The notes below the pieces were generated by a model. It had not been told where the DNA came from. It did not search any database and saw only the letters and a program-made list of their open reading frames with translations. The translations under genes and the position numbers were made by a program. Below are positions 52,588-61,266 of a stretch of DNA of 64,000 nt, piece after piece; within the stretch, counting starts at the first letter, position 1, and every line of letters starts with the position of its first letter. Source of the DNA: Rhodoblastus sp. (GTDB lineage Bacteria > Pseudomonadota > Alphaproteobacteria > Rhizobiales > Beijerinckiaceae); assembly GCF_019449565.1 (NCBI RefSeq), contig NZ_JAGRPM010000083.1:32890-96889 (forward strand), in the 5' to 3' direction.

Positions 52588-53136
52588 TCAGACGCTCATA
52601 TGCGTCACCCAGCGTCTGAAATAGGCCGCGAGCGAGGCCAAGGTCAATGCCGCGACGAGCCATTGCCCAGCCACCGCCCAGCCTCCCAGCGGCACAGAGA
52701 AGGCCAGAGCCGCGAGCACAGCGGCGACAAAGCCGAGCTGGCCGAATGTATTGGCCTTGGAAAGCCAGTGCGGCTTGATTTCCATCGGGCGTTCGAGCAC
52801 CCAGCACAGGATGACCGCGCCAACGATCATCAGGTCGCGCGACACCACCAGCAAGGCGAGCCACAGCGGCAGGACGCCCACGATCGCCAGCGTGACGTAA
52901 TCGCAGACCAACAGCGCCTTGTCGGCGATGGCGTCGAGATAGGCGCCGAGTTCCGAGCGCAGGTCAAAGCGCCGCGCGATCCAGCCGTCCAAGCCGTCGG
53001 AAATGCCGGCGATCAGGAAAATGGCCAGAGCCTCGGGCCAACGCCGCGACGCAATCATGTCCACGCTGACAGGAACCAGAATCAGTCGCCCGAGACTGAT
53101 CATATTGGGCAGGAAGGCGAACCATTTTCTATGCAT
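52588..53136 (-). CDS. CDP-alcohol phosphatidyltransferase
   Basis: 182-aa membrane enzyme of the CDP-alcohol phosphatidyltransferase family, which joins a CDP-activated lipid to an alcohol headgroup. The active-site signature reads D-G-L-D-G-W-I-A-R-R-F-D-L-R-S-E-L-G-A-Y-L-D-A-I-A-D (all four aspartates present), with five hydrophobic segments. ATG 53136 gives a normal N-terminus (MHRKWFAFLPNMISLGRL); the frame is open to 53283 into purM's upstream region. PgsA-like by length, but a second family member would be needed to say whether this is the phosphatidylglycerophosphate synthase. Confidence 0.88.
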   Translation of the reverse strand: MHRKWFAFLPNMISLGRLILVPVSVDMIASRRWPEALAIFLIAGISDGLDGWIARRFDLRSELGAYLDAIADKALLVCDYVTLAIVGVLPLWLALLVVSRDLMIVGAVILCWVLERPMEIKPHWLSKANTFGQLGFVAAVLAALAFSVPLGGWAVAGQWLVAALTLASLAAYFRRWVTHMSV

Positions 53137-53281
53137 GAGGGAGATTCGCTGGAGCGCGGCCGGGCGAGGATTATAGGGCTCGGGCCGGAAAGGCCGCAAG
53201 ACCGCCCTCCGTCCAAGGCCGCGCGTCTTGCCAGCGCCAGCGCGAGCGGCTAGAGCAACCTGCGGAACGGAAGGATCTTGC

Positions 53282-54355
53282 ATGGCGCAGCCAGATGAAA
53301 AGACTGCGGGACTGACCTATGCGCAAGCCGGCGTGGACATCGACGCGGGCGCCCGCATGGTCGATCTCATCAAGCCGCTGGTGCGCGCAACCCGGCGCCG
53401 GGGCGCCGACGCTGAAATCGGCGGTTTCGGCGGCTTGTTCGATCTCAAGGCGGCCGGCTTTTCCGATCCGATCCTCGTAGCGGCCAATGACGGCGTCGGC
53501 ACCAAGGTGAAAATCGCCGTGGAGAGCGGCATTCACGGCACGGTCGGCATCGATCTCGTCGCCATGTGCGTCAACGATCTCGTCGTGCAGGGCGCGGAGC
53601 CTTTGTTCTTCCTCGATTATTTCGCCACCGGCAAGCTGGACCCCGAGATCGGGGCCGAGATCGTCGGCGGCATCGCGGCCGGCTGCCTCGAAGCGGGCGC
53701 GGCGCTGATTGGCGGCGAGACCGCCGAAATGCCCGGCGTCTATGCCGAATCCGATTATGATCTCGCCGGCTTCGCCGTCGGCGCCGCCGAGCGCGGCGAT
53801 CTCCTGCCTCGCAACAATATCGCCGCTGGCGACGTGCTGTTCGGACTGCGCTCCTCGGGCGTCCATTCCAACGGTTTTTCGCTGGTGCGCAAGATCGTGG
53901 CGCGCGCTGGCCTCAAATGGACGGATTCCGCTCCTTTCGCGCCCGGCAAGAGCCTTGCCGAGGCCCTGCTGGAGCCAACCCGCATCTATGTGAAACCGCT
54001 GCTCTCCGCGCTGCGCAAGACCGAGGCGATCAAGGCTTTCGCGCATATCACTGGCGGCGGCTATCCGGAAAATATTCCGCGCGTGCTGCCCAAGGGCCTC
54101 GGCGCGCATGTCCATCTTGACGCGATTCCCGTGCTGCCGGTGTTCAAATGGCTTGCGTCCGCTGGCGGCGTCGCCGAGCGCGAAATGCTACGCGCGTTCA
54201 ATTGCGGGATCGGCATGGTCGTGGTCGCCGATTTTTCGCGCGCGGCCGAGGCCGAGGAAGCCCTGCGCGAGTCCGGCGAAGACCCGGTACGGCTGGGTCA
54301 GGTGGTCACGCAATCCGGCGAACGCGTGACCTTTGACGGAAAGCTGGCCCTGTGA
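53282..54355 (+). CDS. purM: Phosphoribosylformylglycinamidine cyclo-ligase
   Basis: AIR synthetase, fifth step of purine synthesis. ATG 53282 after GGAAGGA; 357 aa. Family segments: T-Y-A-Q-A-G-V-D-I-D-A-G, A-A-N-D-G-V-G-T-K, M-C-V-N-D-L-V-V-Q-G-A-E-P-L-F-F-L-D-Y, I-G-G-E-T-A-E-M-P and H-I-T-G-G-G-Y-P-E-N. Divergent from the phosphatidyltransferase gene; the start region lies within that gene's upstream frame. Overlaps purN by GTGA. Confidence 0.96.
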   Translation: MAQPDEKTAGLTYAQAGVDIDAGARMVDLIKPLVRATRRRGADAEIGGFGGLFDLKAAGFSDPILVAANDGVGTKVKIAVESGIHGTVGIDLVAMCVNDLVVQGAEPLFFLDYFATGKLDPEIGAEIVGGIAAGCLEAGAALIGGETAEMPGVYAESDYDLAGFAVGAAERGDLLPRNNIAAGDVLFGLRSSGVHSNGFSLVRKIVARAGLKWTDSAPFAPGKSLAEALLEPTRIYVKPLLSALRKTEAIKAFAHITGGGYPENIPRVLPKGLGAHVHLDAIPVLPVFKWLASAGGVAEREMLRAFNCGIGMVVVADFSRAAEAEEALRESGEDPVRLGQVVTQSGERVTFDGKLAL

Positions 54356-55008
54356 CGGCAAAACGCAAGCGCGTCGCCATTCTCATTTCCGGGCGCGGCT
54401 CCAACATGCGATCGCTGGTCGATGCCGCCCGTGCGCGGGATTTCCCGGCGGAGATCGCCCTGGTCGTCTCCAATATCGCCGACGCGGCCGGGCTCGACTT
54501 CGCCCGCACCCAGGGTATCGCCACGGCCGTCGTCGACCACAAGATCTTCTCGGACCGCGAGATCTTCGAACGCGCGATGCAGGAGACCCTGCTCGCGCAA
54601 GAGATCGACCTGATCTGCCTTGCGGGCTTCATGCGCCTGCTGACGCCTTGGTTCGTCGGGCAATGGCGCAACCGGATGCTCAATATCCACCCGGCGCTGC
54701 TGCCTTCCTATCGCGGCCTCCATACCCATGAGCGCGCTCTGGCCGATGGCGTGAAGATCCACGGCGCCACGGTTCATTTCGTCGCGCCGGAAATGGACGC
54801 CGGCCCCATCGTCGTCCAGGCCGCCGTGCCGGTGCTGCAGGACGATACGCCCGAAGCCCTGGCCGCCCGCGTTCTGGCGCAGGAGCATCGCATCTATCCG
54901 CTGGCGTTGAAGCTCGTCGCGTGCGGCGCCGCGCGGGTCGAAGGCGTGCGCGTTCTGGTCGATGGCGCCGCGCCCGCGCCCGAAGCCTTGCTCTGGCCGG
55001 CGGTCTGA
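54352..55008 (+). CDS. purN: Phosphoribosylglycinamide formyltransferase
   Basis: GAR transformylase, third step of purine synthesis, using 10-formyltetrahydrofolate. It begins at a GTG overlapping the purM stop. Family marks: I-L-I-S-G-R-G-S-N-M, F-M-R-L-L-T-P-W-F-V, and the catalytic N-I-H-P-A-L-L-P-S-Y-R-G with N and H conserved, then D-A-G-P-I-V-V-Q. 218 aa. Translational coupling with purM would balance two enzymes of the same pathway. Confidence 0.96.
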   Translation: MTAKRKRVAILISGRGSNMRSLVDAARARDFPAEIALVVSNIADAAGLDFARTQGIATAVVDHKIFSDREIFERAMQETLLAQEIDLICLAGFMRLLTPWFVGQWRNRMLNIHPALLPSYRGLHTHERALADGVKIHGATVHFVAPEMDAGPIVVQAAVPVLQDDTPEALAARVLAQEHRIYPLALKLVACGAARVEGVRVLVDGAAPAPEALLWPAV

Positions 55009-55077
55009 CCGAAGCGCGATCGGCGATTTGACGTCGCGTCTCGTCCGGGCGACCCTGACCGGAGCAAGCGAGGCGAA

Positions 55078-55782
55078 ATGATCACGCTCTATACATTCGG
55101 ACCGTTCTTTGGCCTGCCCGACGGCAGTCCCTTCGTGATGAAGGGGATGCTGCTGCTGAAAATGGCCGGTCTCGACTTCACGGCCCGGCCCACCGCGCCC
55201 TTCAAGGCGCCGAAGGGCAAGCTGCCTTTCATCGAAGACGACGGCGTCATCATCGCGGATACGACCTTCATCCGCCGCCATATCGAACAAAAATACGGGT
55301 TCGACTATGATTCAGGCCTGACGCCCGAGCAAAAGGCGATTGGCTGGGCGCTGGAGAAATTGTTCGAAGACCATTTCTACTGGCTGGTCATGGCCGAACG
55401 CTGGATGGACGACGCCAATTTCGCCAAGGGTCCGGCGCGCTTCTTCGACACCCTCCCCGCGCCGATGCGGCCCCTGGTTCGCGTCATGATCCGTGGCAAG
55501 ATCCGCCAGGCCTTGCGCGCCCAGGGCCTTTACCGCCATTCGCCGGAGGAGCGGCTGGACCTGGCGCGGCGCGACCTGCAGGCAGCCGCCATCCTGCTCG
55601 GCGACAAGCCCTTTCTCTTCGGCGACCGACCGCACGGCGCCGACGCCACGCTCGGCGCCTTCACGCTTGCCGCGCTCTGCCCGCATTTCGTCGGCGTGGC
55701 GCGCGACGAAATCGGAAACCTGCCTAATCTGGCCGCCTATGCCGCGCGGATCGAGGCCGCTTATTTCCAGCCCAACGCCTGA
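55078..55782 (+). CDS. Glutathione S-transferase fold protein (metaxin/Fax-like)
   Basis: 234-aa soluble protein with an N-terminal thioredoxin-like half (Y-T-F-G-P-F-F-G-L-P-D..., K-G-K-L-P-F-I-E-D-D-G-V-I-I-A-D-T) and a helical C-terminal half (F-L-F-G-D-R-P-H-G-A-D-A-T-L-G-A-F). This layout is that of the Tom37/metaxin/Fax branch of the GST superfamily; glutathione dependence is not shown by an obvious catalytic Tyr/Ser/Cys. It has its own start 70 bases after purN and a strong terminator behind. Confidence 0.82.
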   Translation: MITLYTFGPFFGLPDGSPFVMKGMLLLKMAGLDFTARPTAPFKAPKGKLPFIEDDGVIIADTTFIRRHIEQKYGFDYDSGLTPEQKAIGWALEKLFEDHFYWLVMAERWMDDANFAKGPARFFDTLPAPMRPLVRVMIRGKIRQALRAQGLYRHSPEERLDLARRDLQAAAILLGDKPFLFGDRPHGADATLGAFTLAALCPHFVGVARDEIGNLPNLAAYAARIEAAYFQPNA

Positions 55783-55802
55783 ACGAAAACGAGCGCGACA
55801 AA

Positions 55803-55829
55803 AAAGGGCCGCCCCTGGGGCGGCCCTTT
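55803..55829 (+). terminator. Rho-independent terminator after the GST-like gene
   Basis: Stem AAAGGGCCGCCC/GGGCGGCCCTTT (55803-55814 with 55818-55829, loop ctg), with A's before and T's inside the right arm; usable from both strands between convergent genes. Confidence 0.85.
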
Positions 55830-55873
55830 GCAGTTCTGGTGGAGTCTCGTAGTTTTTTTGATTTTTTTCGAGA

Positions 55874-56227
55874 TCAGAGCGTAGAGACGCGAACGCGCGC
55901 GACGCCAGACTGGCGCATGCCCAGCACATTCGCCGCGCCCGACGAAACGTCGATGATGCGGCCGCGAATGAAGGGGCCGCGATCATTGATCGTGACCGTG
56001 GCCGAGCGGCCATTATTGAGATTTGTGACACGCACCTTGGTGCCGAAGGGCAGCGACCGATGCGCCGCCGTCAAGGCGCCGACATGGCCGCCGCTGGCGG
56101 TGCGGCCCTTGCCCGAATAGTAGGACGCCGCGCCGGACCAGGTTTGAGCCTGAATAGGCGAAGAAAGGAACGAAACACCGAGAAACGCGCACGCAACAGC
56201 TAACTTCTTCAATGCATCCACCTCCAT
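55874..56227 (-). CDS. RlpA-like double-psi beta-barrel protein
   Basis: 117-aa exported protein of the RlpA family. A signal peptide follows ATG 56227 (L-A-V-A-C-A-F-L-G-V-S-F-L-S-S). The core has G-A-A-S-Y-Y-S-G-K, G-R-T-A-S-G-G, A-A-H-R-S-L-P-F-G-T-K-V-R-V-T-N and N-D-R-G-P-F-I-R-G-R-I-I-D-V-S; the acidic and histidine residues of the active RlpA fold appear kept. There is no lipoprotein cysteine and no SPOR domain, so it is a minimal form, probably acting on or binding peptidoglycan glycans. Its promoter lies in an unusually A+T-rich region. Confidence 0.88.
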   Translation of the reverse strand: MEVDALKKLAVACAFLGVSFLSSPIQAQTWSGAASYYSGKGRTASGGHVGALTAAHRSLPFGTKVRVTNLNNGRSATVTINDRGPFIRGRIIDVSSGAANVLGMRQSGVARVRVSTL

Positions 56228-56510
56228 ATTGTTGACGATGAAGGAACATGCATTCACAAATCAGGCAGAAAAATGACCGTATTAATCATGCAATATTAGA
56301 CGTATTAAATGCTATACGTTCTTCATATGATTTCTTTGCTGTTCTATACGATAACTATACATAAGTAATAATTATCATTTGTTCCAATCTAAACTGTTAC
56401 AATACACGTTATTGTTGTAACTAATTGCTGACTTACATAGGGGTTCCTTAAGTAAAGACTCGTTTGTTTATTTTGCTGCGTTGCAGCAAAAGCCCTGCGC
56501 ACAAACAAAA
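56228..56510. other. A+T-rich intergenic island upstream of the RlpA-like gene
   Basis: No gene is supported. In 56281-56460, G+C counts 51 of 180 bases, against a genome background near 60-65 percent. It contains many TA steps and promoter-like TATAAT/TATACT sequences on both strands, and a perfect TTTTGCTGC/GCAGCAAAA hairpin at 56471-56491 without a T-run after it. A small RNA, a silencer-binding region or curved promoter DNA are possible; none is shown. Confidence 0.6.
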
Positions 56511-56533
56511 ACGCCGGGCTTGCGGCCCGGCGT
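56500..56533 (-). terminator. Rho-independent terminator of ndk
   Basis: Stem ACGCCGGGC/GCCCGGCGT (56511-56519 with 56525-56533) followed on the minus strand by TTTTTGTTTGT, 27 bases after the ndk stop. Confidence 0.9.
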
Positions 56534-56560
56534 CACAGAATTGAAATCTTTCCGTCAAAC

Positions 56561-56983
56561 TCAGCCGACGATTTCGTTGCCCGCAAACCATTGCGCGATT
56601 TCCTGCGCGGCGGTCTCCGGGGCGTCGGAGCCATGCACGGAATTCTCGCCCATGTTCAGCGCGAAATCCTTGCGGATCGTGCCGGCGTCGGCCTTTTCCG
56701 GATTGGTCGCGCCCATCACTTCGCGGTAGCGCTTGATGGCGTCGTCGCCTTCAAGAACCTGGACCACGACCGGCTCGGCCGACATCTGCTCGACCAGTTC
56801 GCCGAAGAAGGGGCGCTCCTTGTGGACGGCATAGAAGGTCTCGGCCTGGGCGCGGGTCATATGCACCCGCTTCTGCGCGACGATGCGCAGACCGGCCGCC
56901 TCGATCTTGGCGTTGATGGCGCCGGTGAGATTGCGGCGGGTCGCGTCGGGCTTGATGATGGAGAATGTGCGTTCGATCGCCAT
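56561..56983 (-). CDS. ndk: Nucleoside diphosphate kinase
   Basis: 140-aa enzyme transferring the gamma-phosphate of ATP to other nucleoside diphosphates. Complete family sequence: E-R-T-F-S-I-I-K-P-D-A, and the phospho-histidine H117 in N-S-V-H-G-S-D. ATG 56983 gives the universal N-terminus; the frame is open to 57067. The 5' leader carries a GAGA-rich repeat (57042-57095). It ends in a strong terminator. Confidence 0.97.
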   Translation of the reverse strand: MAIERTFSIIKPDATRRNLTGAINAKIEAAGLRIVAQKRVHMTRAQAETFYAVHKERPFFGELVEQMSAEPVVVQVLEGDDAIKRYREVMGATNPEKADAGTIRKDFALNMGENSVHGSDAPETAAQEIAQWFAGNEIVG

Positions 56984-57041
56984 TGAGCGGGATTCCATAA
57001 AAAAGGGGGGCGCCGCGCTTATAGACGCAGCGCCCCCCAGA

Positions 57042-57095
57042 GAGCAAGCACGAGAGAGAGCGAGCAAACGCGAGAGAGAGCAAGCGCGAGAGCCA
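57042..57095. repeat. GA-rich short tandem repeat upstream of ndk
   Basis: About three imperfect units of roughly 20 bp with the theme gagagagagc plus aagcgc/aaacgc lie in the ndk 5' region, on the far side of the start from the coding sequence. No function is evident. Confidence 0.6.
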
Positions 57096-57131
57096 GGCCG
57101 CGCGCCGCAATGCTCTTACGGTTCCAATTCC

Positions 57132-57830
57132 TTACGGCTCAAGGATTTTCGTGCGGAACAGGGCGCCCGCCGCAAGGGCGCCGAGCACGGGCGCCACAAA
57201 GAACAGCCAGAGCTGGGACAGCGCCTTGCCGCCGACAAACAGCGCCGGGCCAAGCGAACGCGCGGGATTGACCGAAGTGCCGGTGACGCGGATGAGGTTG
57301 ATATGAACGACCAGCAAGGCCACGCCGATGGCGACGCCCGCGACCGTGGTCGCGCCCTTTTCCGAGGTAGAGCCGAGGATCACGACCAGGAACAGGAAGG
57401 TTCCGACAAATTCTGCGATGAAGGCCGATGTGGTCGAATATTCCGACCAGCCATTCTGGCCGAGGCCGTCCTTGGCGAGATCCCAGCCGCCTTGATGACC
57501 CGACAGGATCAGATAAAGCACGCCCGCGCCAATGACGGCGCCGATGCATTGCGAAATAACATAGCCGATGAGGTCGGCAGTCGAGAGACGGCCCGCCGCC
57601 CAGGCGCCGACGGAAACCGCCGGATTGACGTGGCAGCCCGAGACAGGGCCAATGCCATATGCCATGGCCGTCACAGTGAAGCCGAACGCCATCGCGATCG
57701 CGACAACGCCAAGCGGGGCGAAGGGCGTTCCAGAGCCGAGCACCGCGCCCATGCCGGCGAACGTCACCGAGCCGCAGCCCAGAAAGACCAACGCCCCGGT
57801 CCCGATTGCTTCCGCAATATATTTATTCAT
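57132..57830 (-). CDS. aqpZ: Aquaporin Z
   Basis: 232-aa water channel. Both half-helix signatures are intact: N69-P-A71 (H-V-N-P-A-V-S) and N188-P-A190-R (S-V-N-P-A-R-S), with six membrane segments. The F-G-F-T-V, T-G-T-S and narrow-pore R191 residues fit a water-selective aquaporin rather than a glycerol channel. It lies between ndk and aapM on the same strand, 120 bases from the latter, the place where aapP would often stand. Confidence 0.94.
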   Translation of the reverse strand: MNKYIAEAIGTGALVFLGCGSVTFAGMGAVLGSGTPFAPLGVVAIAMAFGFTVTAMAYGIGPVSGCHVNPAVSVGAWAAGRLSTADLIGYVISQCIGAVIGAGVLYLILSGHQGGWDLAKDGLGQNGWSEYSTTSAFIAEFVGTFLFLVVILGSTSEKGATTVAGVAIGVALLVVHINLIRVTGTSVNPARSLGPALFVGGKALSQLWLFFVAPVLGALAAGALFRTKILEP

Positions 57831-57950
57831 GTGTCAGCTCCCCAAAAGCCTGAACGGCCGCGTAATCTTAACCATCGTGAAGTCCGAGCCTAGTGACTTT
57901 TCACATGGTCGCCACCGTGCAGCCCTTGGCTCCGGCCTGTTTTCCCCTGC

Positions 57951-59084
57951 TTAAATGGAATCTTGACGGCGGCCCGCCGCCAGACGGCGCTCGACGCCCC
58001 GCGCATAGGACGACATGGCGAGGCAGAAGACGAGATAGAACAGGCCCGCGAAGACATAGCCGGTGGCCGCTATGGTCGGCCCCGCCCATTTCGGATCGAG
58101 ACGCGCGGCGTCCACCGTGTGCAGAAAGTCGAAAATGCCGACGATCGCCACCAGGGTCGTGTCCTTGAACAAAGCCACGAAATTATTGACGATGGCGGGA
58201 ATCACGGCCGCCAGCGCCTGCGGCAGGACCACGAAGCGCAATGTCGCCACCCGGCCGAGCCCCAGCGCCTGCGCGGCCTCCGCTTGCCCGCTCGGAATGG
58301 AATTCAGCCCCGCCCGCGCCACCTCCGCCATATAGGCCGAAGCGAACAAGGCGATGCCGAACATCGGCCGCAACAGGCGGTCTGGCGACCAGTCCGGCGG
58401 CAGGAAGATCGGCAGCATGGCGTTGGCCATGAACAGCACGGCGATCAGCGGCACGCCGCGCACGAATTCGATCAGGCCCGCGCAGACCCAGCGCAGCGCG
58501 GGCAGGTCCGAGCGCCGGCCAAGCGCGAGCAGGACGCCGCCCGGCAGCGCGACGACAATGCCCGCCAGCGCCACCAGCAGCGACACCATCGCGCCGCCCC
58601 AGAGATTGGTCCCGACGCGCGGCAGGCCGAGCGACGGCGCGCCGCTGAGCAAGGCGAAGCCGACGAAGGGCAGCACGACGAAGAAGCCGAAGGCCGCAAC
58701 GCCCTTGCGCGGCGCGCGCGGCCACAGCAGCCAGACGATCAGCCCCGCCGCCAGAACGAAGGCGAGATCGACCCGCCAGCGCTGGTCGGGCGGATAGGAG
58801 CCGTAAATGAAGAAGGGCGTCTTGGCGGCGATATAGGCCCAGCAGGCCCCCGCCCCCGGCGCGCGGCAAAGCGCGCCATCGGGCGCGCTCCAGACGGCGT
58901 CGGCGATCAGGAAACGCCACAAGGGCGGCGCGGCAAGGACAATCAGAGCGACAATCCCGACTGTGATGAGGCTCGATGTGGCGTCGCCGAACAGATTTTC
59001 GCGCGCGAGCTTGAGGAAGGGCGGCGCCATGTTTGGCGGCGGCCTTTTGGGCGCGGGCTGGGAGCGGATGAAGCTGTCGGTCAT
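57951..59084 (-). CDS. aapM: Amino-acid ABC transporter permease AapM
   Basis: 377-aa inner-membrane subunit of the general L-amino-acid (Aap) importer. The His/Glu/Gln/Arg-type permease core is near the C-terminal half: G-G-V-L-L-A-L-G-R-R, the E-F-V-R-G-V-P-L-I segment, and the EAA loop region G-Q-A-E-A-A-Q-A-L-G-L with following P-Q-A. Its N-terminus carries the long hydrophilic extension with PPDQRW typical of AapM. ATG overlaps the aapQ stop (ATGA). Confidence 0.92.
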   Translation of the reverse strand: MTDSFIRSQPAPKRPPPNMAPPFLKLARENLFGDATSSLITVGIVALIVLAAPPLWRFLIADAVWSAPDGALCRAPGAGACWAYIAAKTPFFIYGSYPPDQRWRVDLAFVLAAGLIVWLLWPRAPRKGVAAFGFFVVLPFVGFALLSGAPSLGLPRVGTNLWGGAMVSLLVALAGIVVALPGGVLLALGRRSDLPALRWVCAGLIEFVRGVPLIAVLFMANAMLPIFLPPDWSPDRLLRPMFGIALFASAYMAEVARAGLNSIPSGQAEAAQALGLGRVATLRFVVLPQALAAVIPAIVNNFVALFKDTTLVAIVGIFDFLHTVDAARLDPKWAGPTIAATGYVFAGLFYLVFCLAMSSYARGVERRLAAGRRQDSI

Positions 59085-60064
59085 CCGCGCCCTCCCCAGC
59101 GCAGGCGTCGCTCATAGAGGCGCATCAGCGCGAGCGTGGCCAGCGACAGGCTCAGATAAAGCGCCATGTCGATGGCGATGACCTGCAAGGCGGCGCCAGT
59201 CTGGTTGAGGATGGTGCCGGAAACCTGCATCAGGTCGGCGAAGCCGACAAAGGCCGCCAGCGATGAGTTTTTCGTGAGCGCCAGATATTGGCTGATCAGC
59301 GGCGGCGTGATCACGCGCATCGCCTGCGGTCGGATCACCAGCCGCCGCGCCTGCGCCGCGCTCAGGCCAAGAGCCGCCGCCGCCTCGCTCTGCCCGCGCG
59401 GCACCGCCTGCACGCCCGCCCGCACGATTTCTGCAATATAGGAGCCGGTATAGAGCGCCAGCGCGAGGATCAGGGCGCAGGCTTCCGGCGGCAGGCGCAA
59501 CCCGCCCTCGACATTGAAGCGGTTCACGGACGGGTCGAAAAAGGGCCAGTCGATCGCGGGCCAGCCCTGCGCGAAGGACAGCGCCGGCATCGTCAACCCG
59601 CGATTGCTGAGGAAAAAGCCCGCGAATTGATGCGCGTGCTCCGGCGCCGGCAGCGGCGAGAGAATGGCGACATACCAGAACAGGATTTGTAGCAGCAGCG
59701 GCAGGTTGCGGATGGTCTCGACGTAAAGGCCCGCCAGCCGCGCCAACGCCCAATTGCGCGACAGCCGCGCGAAGCCCGCCGCGAAGCCGATGAAGGTCGC
59801 CAGCGCCCCCGCGAGCGCCGAGACCATCAAGGTGTTGAGCAAGCCGACCAGCAGCGCGCGGCCATAGGACGACAGCGGCGTAAAGGGAATGACGCTCTGG
59901 TTGAGACTGAAGCCCGCGACCTGATTGAGGAAGGCGAAGGAGGTCGGAATGCCGCGCGCGAGCAGATTGGCGCGCGCATTGGCGATGGCGAGGGCAAATA
60001 GCCCGCCGACCGCCAGCAGCAATGCGGCCTGGATCGCCCATCGGCGCAGCGCGCTCGCCTTCAT
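59081..60064 (-). CDS. aapQ: Amino-acid ABC transporter permease AapQ
   Basis: 327-aa partner permease of AapM. Features: signal-anchor N-terminus, N-L-L-A-R-G-I-P-T-S-F-A-F-L, R-N-L-P-L-L-L-Q-I-L-F-W and EAA region V-P-R-G-Q-S-E-A-A-A-A-L-G-L with I-R-P-Q-A. Start 60064 follows GAGGGCGG just after the aapJ stop; the frame is open to 60115. It is shorter than the roughly 400-aa AapQ of Rhizobium, mostly at the N-terminal side. Confidence 0.92.
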   Translation of the reverse strand: MKASALRRWAIQAALLLAVGGLFALAIANARANLLARGIPTSFAFLNQVAGFSLNQSVIPFTPLSSYGRALLVGLLNTLMVSALAGALATFIGFAAGFARLSRNWALARLAGLYVETIRNLPLLLQILFWYVAILSPLPAPEHAHQFAGFFLSNRGLTMPALSFAQGWPAIDWPFFDPSVNRFNVEGGLRLPPEACALILALALYTGSYIAEIVRAGVQAVPRGQSEAAAALGLSAAQARRLVIRPQAMRVITPPLISQYLALTKNSSLAAFVGFADLMQVSGTILNQTGAALQVIAIDMALYLSLSLATLALMRLYERRLRWGGRG

Positions 60065-60072
60065 GGCCGCCC

Positions 60073-61110
60073 TCACCGCACGGGCGGGGCGTATTGCAGC
60101 CCGCCCTCCCGCCAAAGCGCGTTGCGGCCGCGCGGAATCTTCAGGGGTGAGCCCGCACCAAGATTGCGCTCGAAGATTTCGCCATAATTGCCCACGGCTT
60201 TCACGATCCGCGCCGCCCAGTCCGGCGTCAGGCCGAGGCCCGCGCCATAATCGCCCTCAACGCCAAGCAGGCGGCGGATTTCGGGATTGTCGGACTGGCG
60301 CATCGCGGCGAGATTTTGCGAATTCGCGCCAAGCTCCTCGGCGTCGAGCAGAGCGAAATGCGTCCATTTCACCAGATTGAACCAGCGGTCGTCGCCCTGC
60401 CGCACCACGGGGCCGAACGGCTCTTTCGAAATCGTGTCGGCCAGCACGATATGATCGTCGGGCTGGGTCAGCTTCAGGCGCTGCGGATAGAGCGCGGAGC
60501 CGTCGGTGGTGTAGGCGTCGCAGCGGCCCGAATCATAGGCCTTGATCGCCTCGTCGGAGGTTGAAAACACCACCGTCTCGGCCTTCAGGCCATGGGCGCG
60601 GAAATAATCGGCGAGATTGAGCTCCGTGGTCGTGCCCTGCTGGGCGCAGATCGAGGCGCCATTGAGCTTCAGCGCCGAATCGAGGCCGAGGCTCTTGCGG
60701 ACCAGAAAGCCCTGGCCATCGAAATAATTGATCCCGGCGAACAGCAGCCCCTGCCCCGCCTCGCGCGACTGCGTCCAGGTGGTGTTGCGCGAGAGCATGT
60801 CCACCTCGCCCGATTGCAGGGCGGTGAAGCGGTCCTTGCCGGAAAGCGGGATGAATTTGACCTTGTCGGGGTCGTCGAAGATCGTCGCTGCGACCGCGCG
60901 GCAATAATCGATATCGAAGCCGCGCCAGGTCCCGCGGTCGTCCGGCAGACCGAAGCCCGCGAGGCCTGTATTGACGCCGCAGGCAAGAAAGCCGCGCCGG
61001 CGCACGTCATCAAGCGTGTCGCCGCGCGCGGCGGCGCCGAAGAGGACGAGGCCAAAGGCGAAGCCAAGCGCGAGCGGCCGAGGCAAGCCGCCGAAACAGT
61101 TTCTTTTCAC
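60073..61110 (-). CDS. aapJ: Amino-acid ABC transporter binding protein AapJ
   Basis: 345-aa periplasmic receptor of the Aap system. Signal peptide L-G-F-A-F-G-L-V-L-F-G-A-A-A-R-G; mature part with T-L-D-D-V-R-R-R-G-F-L-A-C-G-V-N, G-F-D-I-D-Y-C-R-A-V-A-A, and N-T-T-W-T-Q-S-R-E, the usual AapJ/BztA sequence. A GTG at 61110 (AAGGG eight bases upstream) gives the proper N-terminus; the frame is open to 61173. Order aapJ-aapQ-aapM; the ATPase aapP is not in this window. Divergent from metC. Confidence 0.92.
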   Translation of the reverse strand: MKRNCFGGLPRPLALGFAFGLVLFGAAARGDTLDDVRRRGFLACGVNTGLAGFGLPDDRGTWRGFDIDYCRAVAATIFDDPDKVKFIPLSGKDRFTALQSGEVDMLSRNTTWTQSREAGQGLLFAGINYFDGQGFLVRKSLGLDSALKLNGASICAQQGTTTELNLADYFRAHGLKAETVVFSTSDEAIKAYDSGRCDAYTTDGSALYPQRLKLTQPDDHIVLADTISKEPFGPVVRQGDDRWFNLVKWTHFALLDAEELGANSQNLAAMRQSDNPEIRRLLGVEGDYGAGLGLTPDWAARIVKAVGNYGEIFERNLGAGSPLKIPRGRNALWREGGLQYAPPVR

Positions 61111-61266
61111 CCGGGCGCCCTTCGCGTCGAAAAGCCGACGCGAAGTATCTTTTTGTTTGGCGGGCCGGGTCAAGCGGCAAGCGCCGCAATTTCAGCCCGC
61201 CACGCTTTCGCCCTTGACGGCGGCCTGCGGCGCCCGCCAAAAAACATGAAAGGAAAGGCCGCCGGA

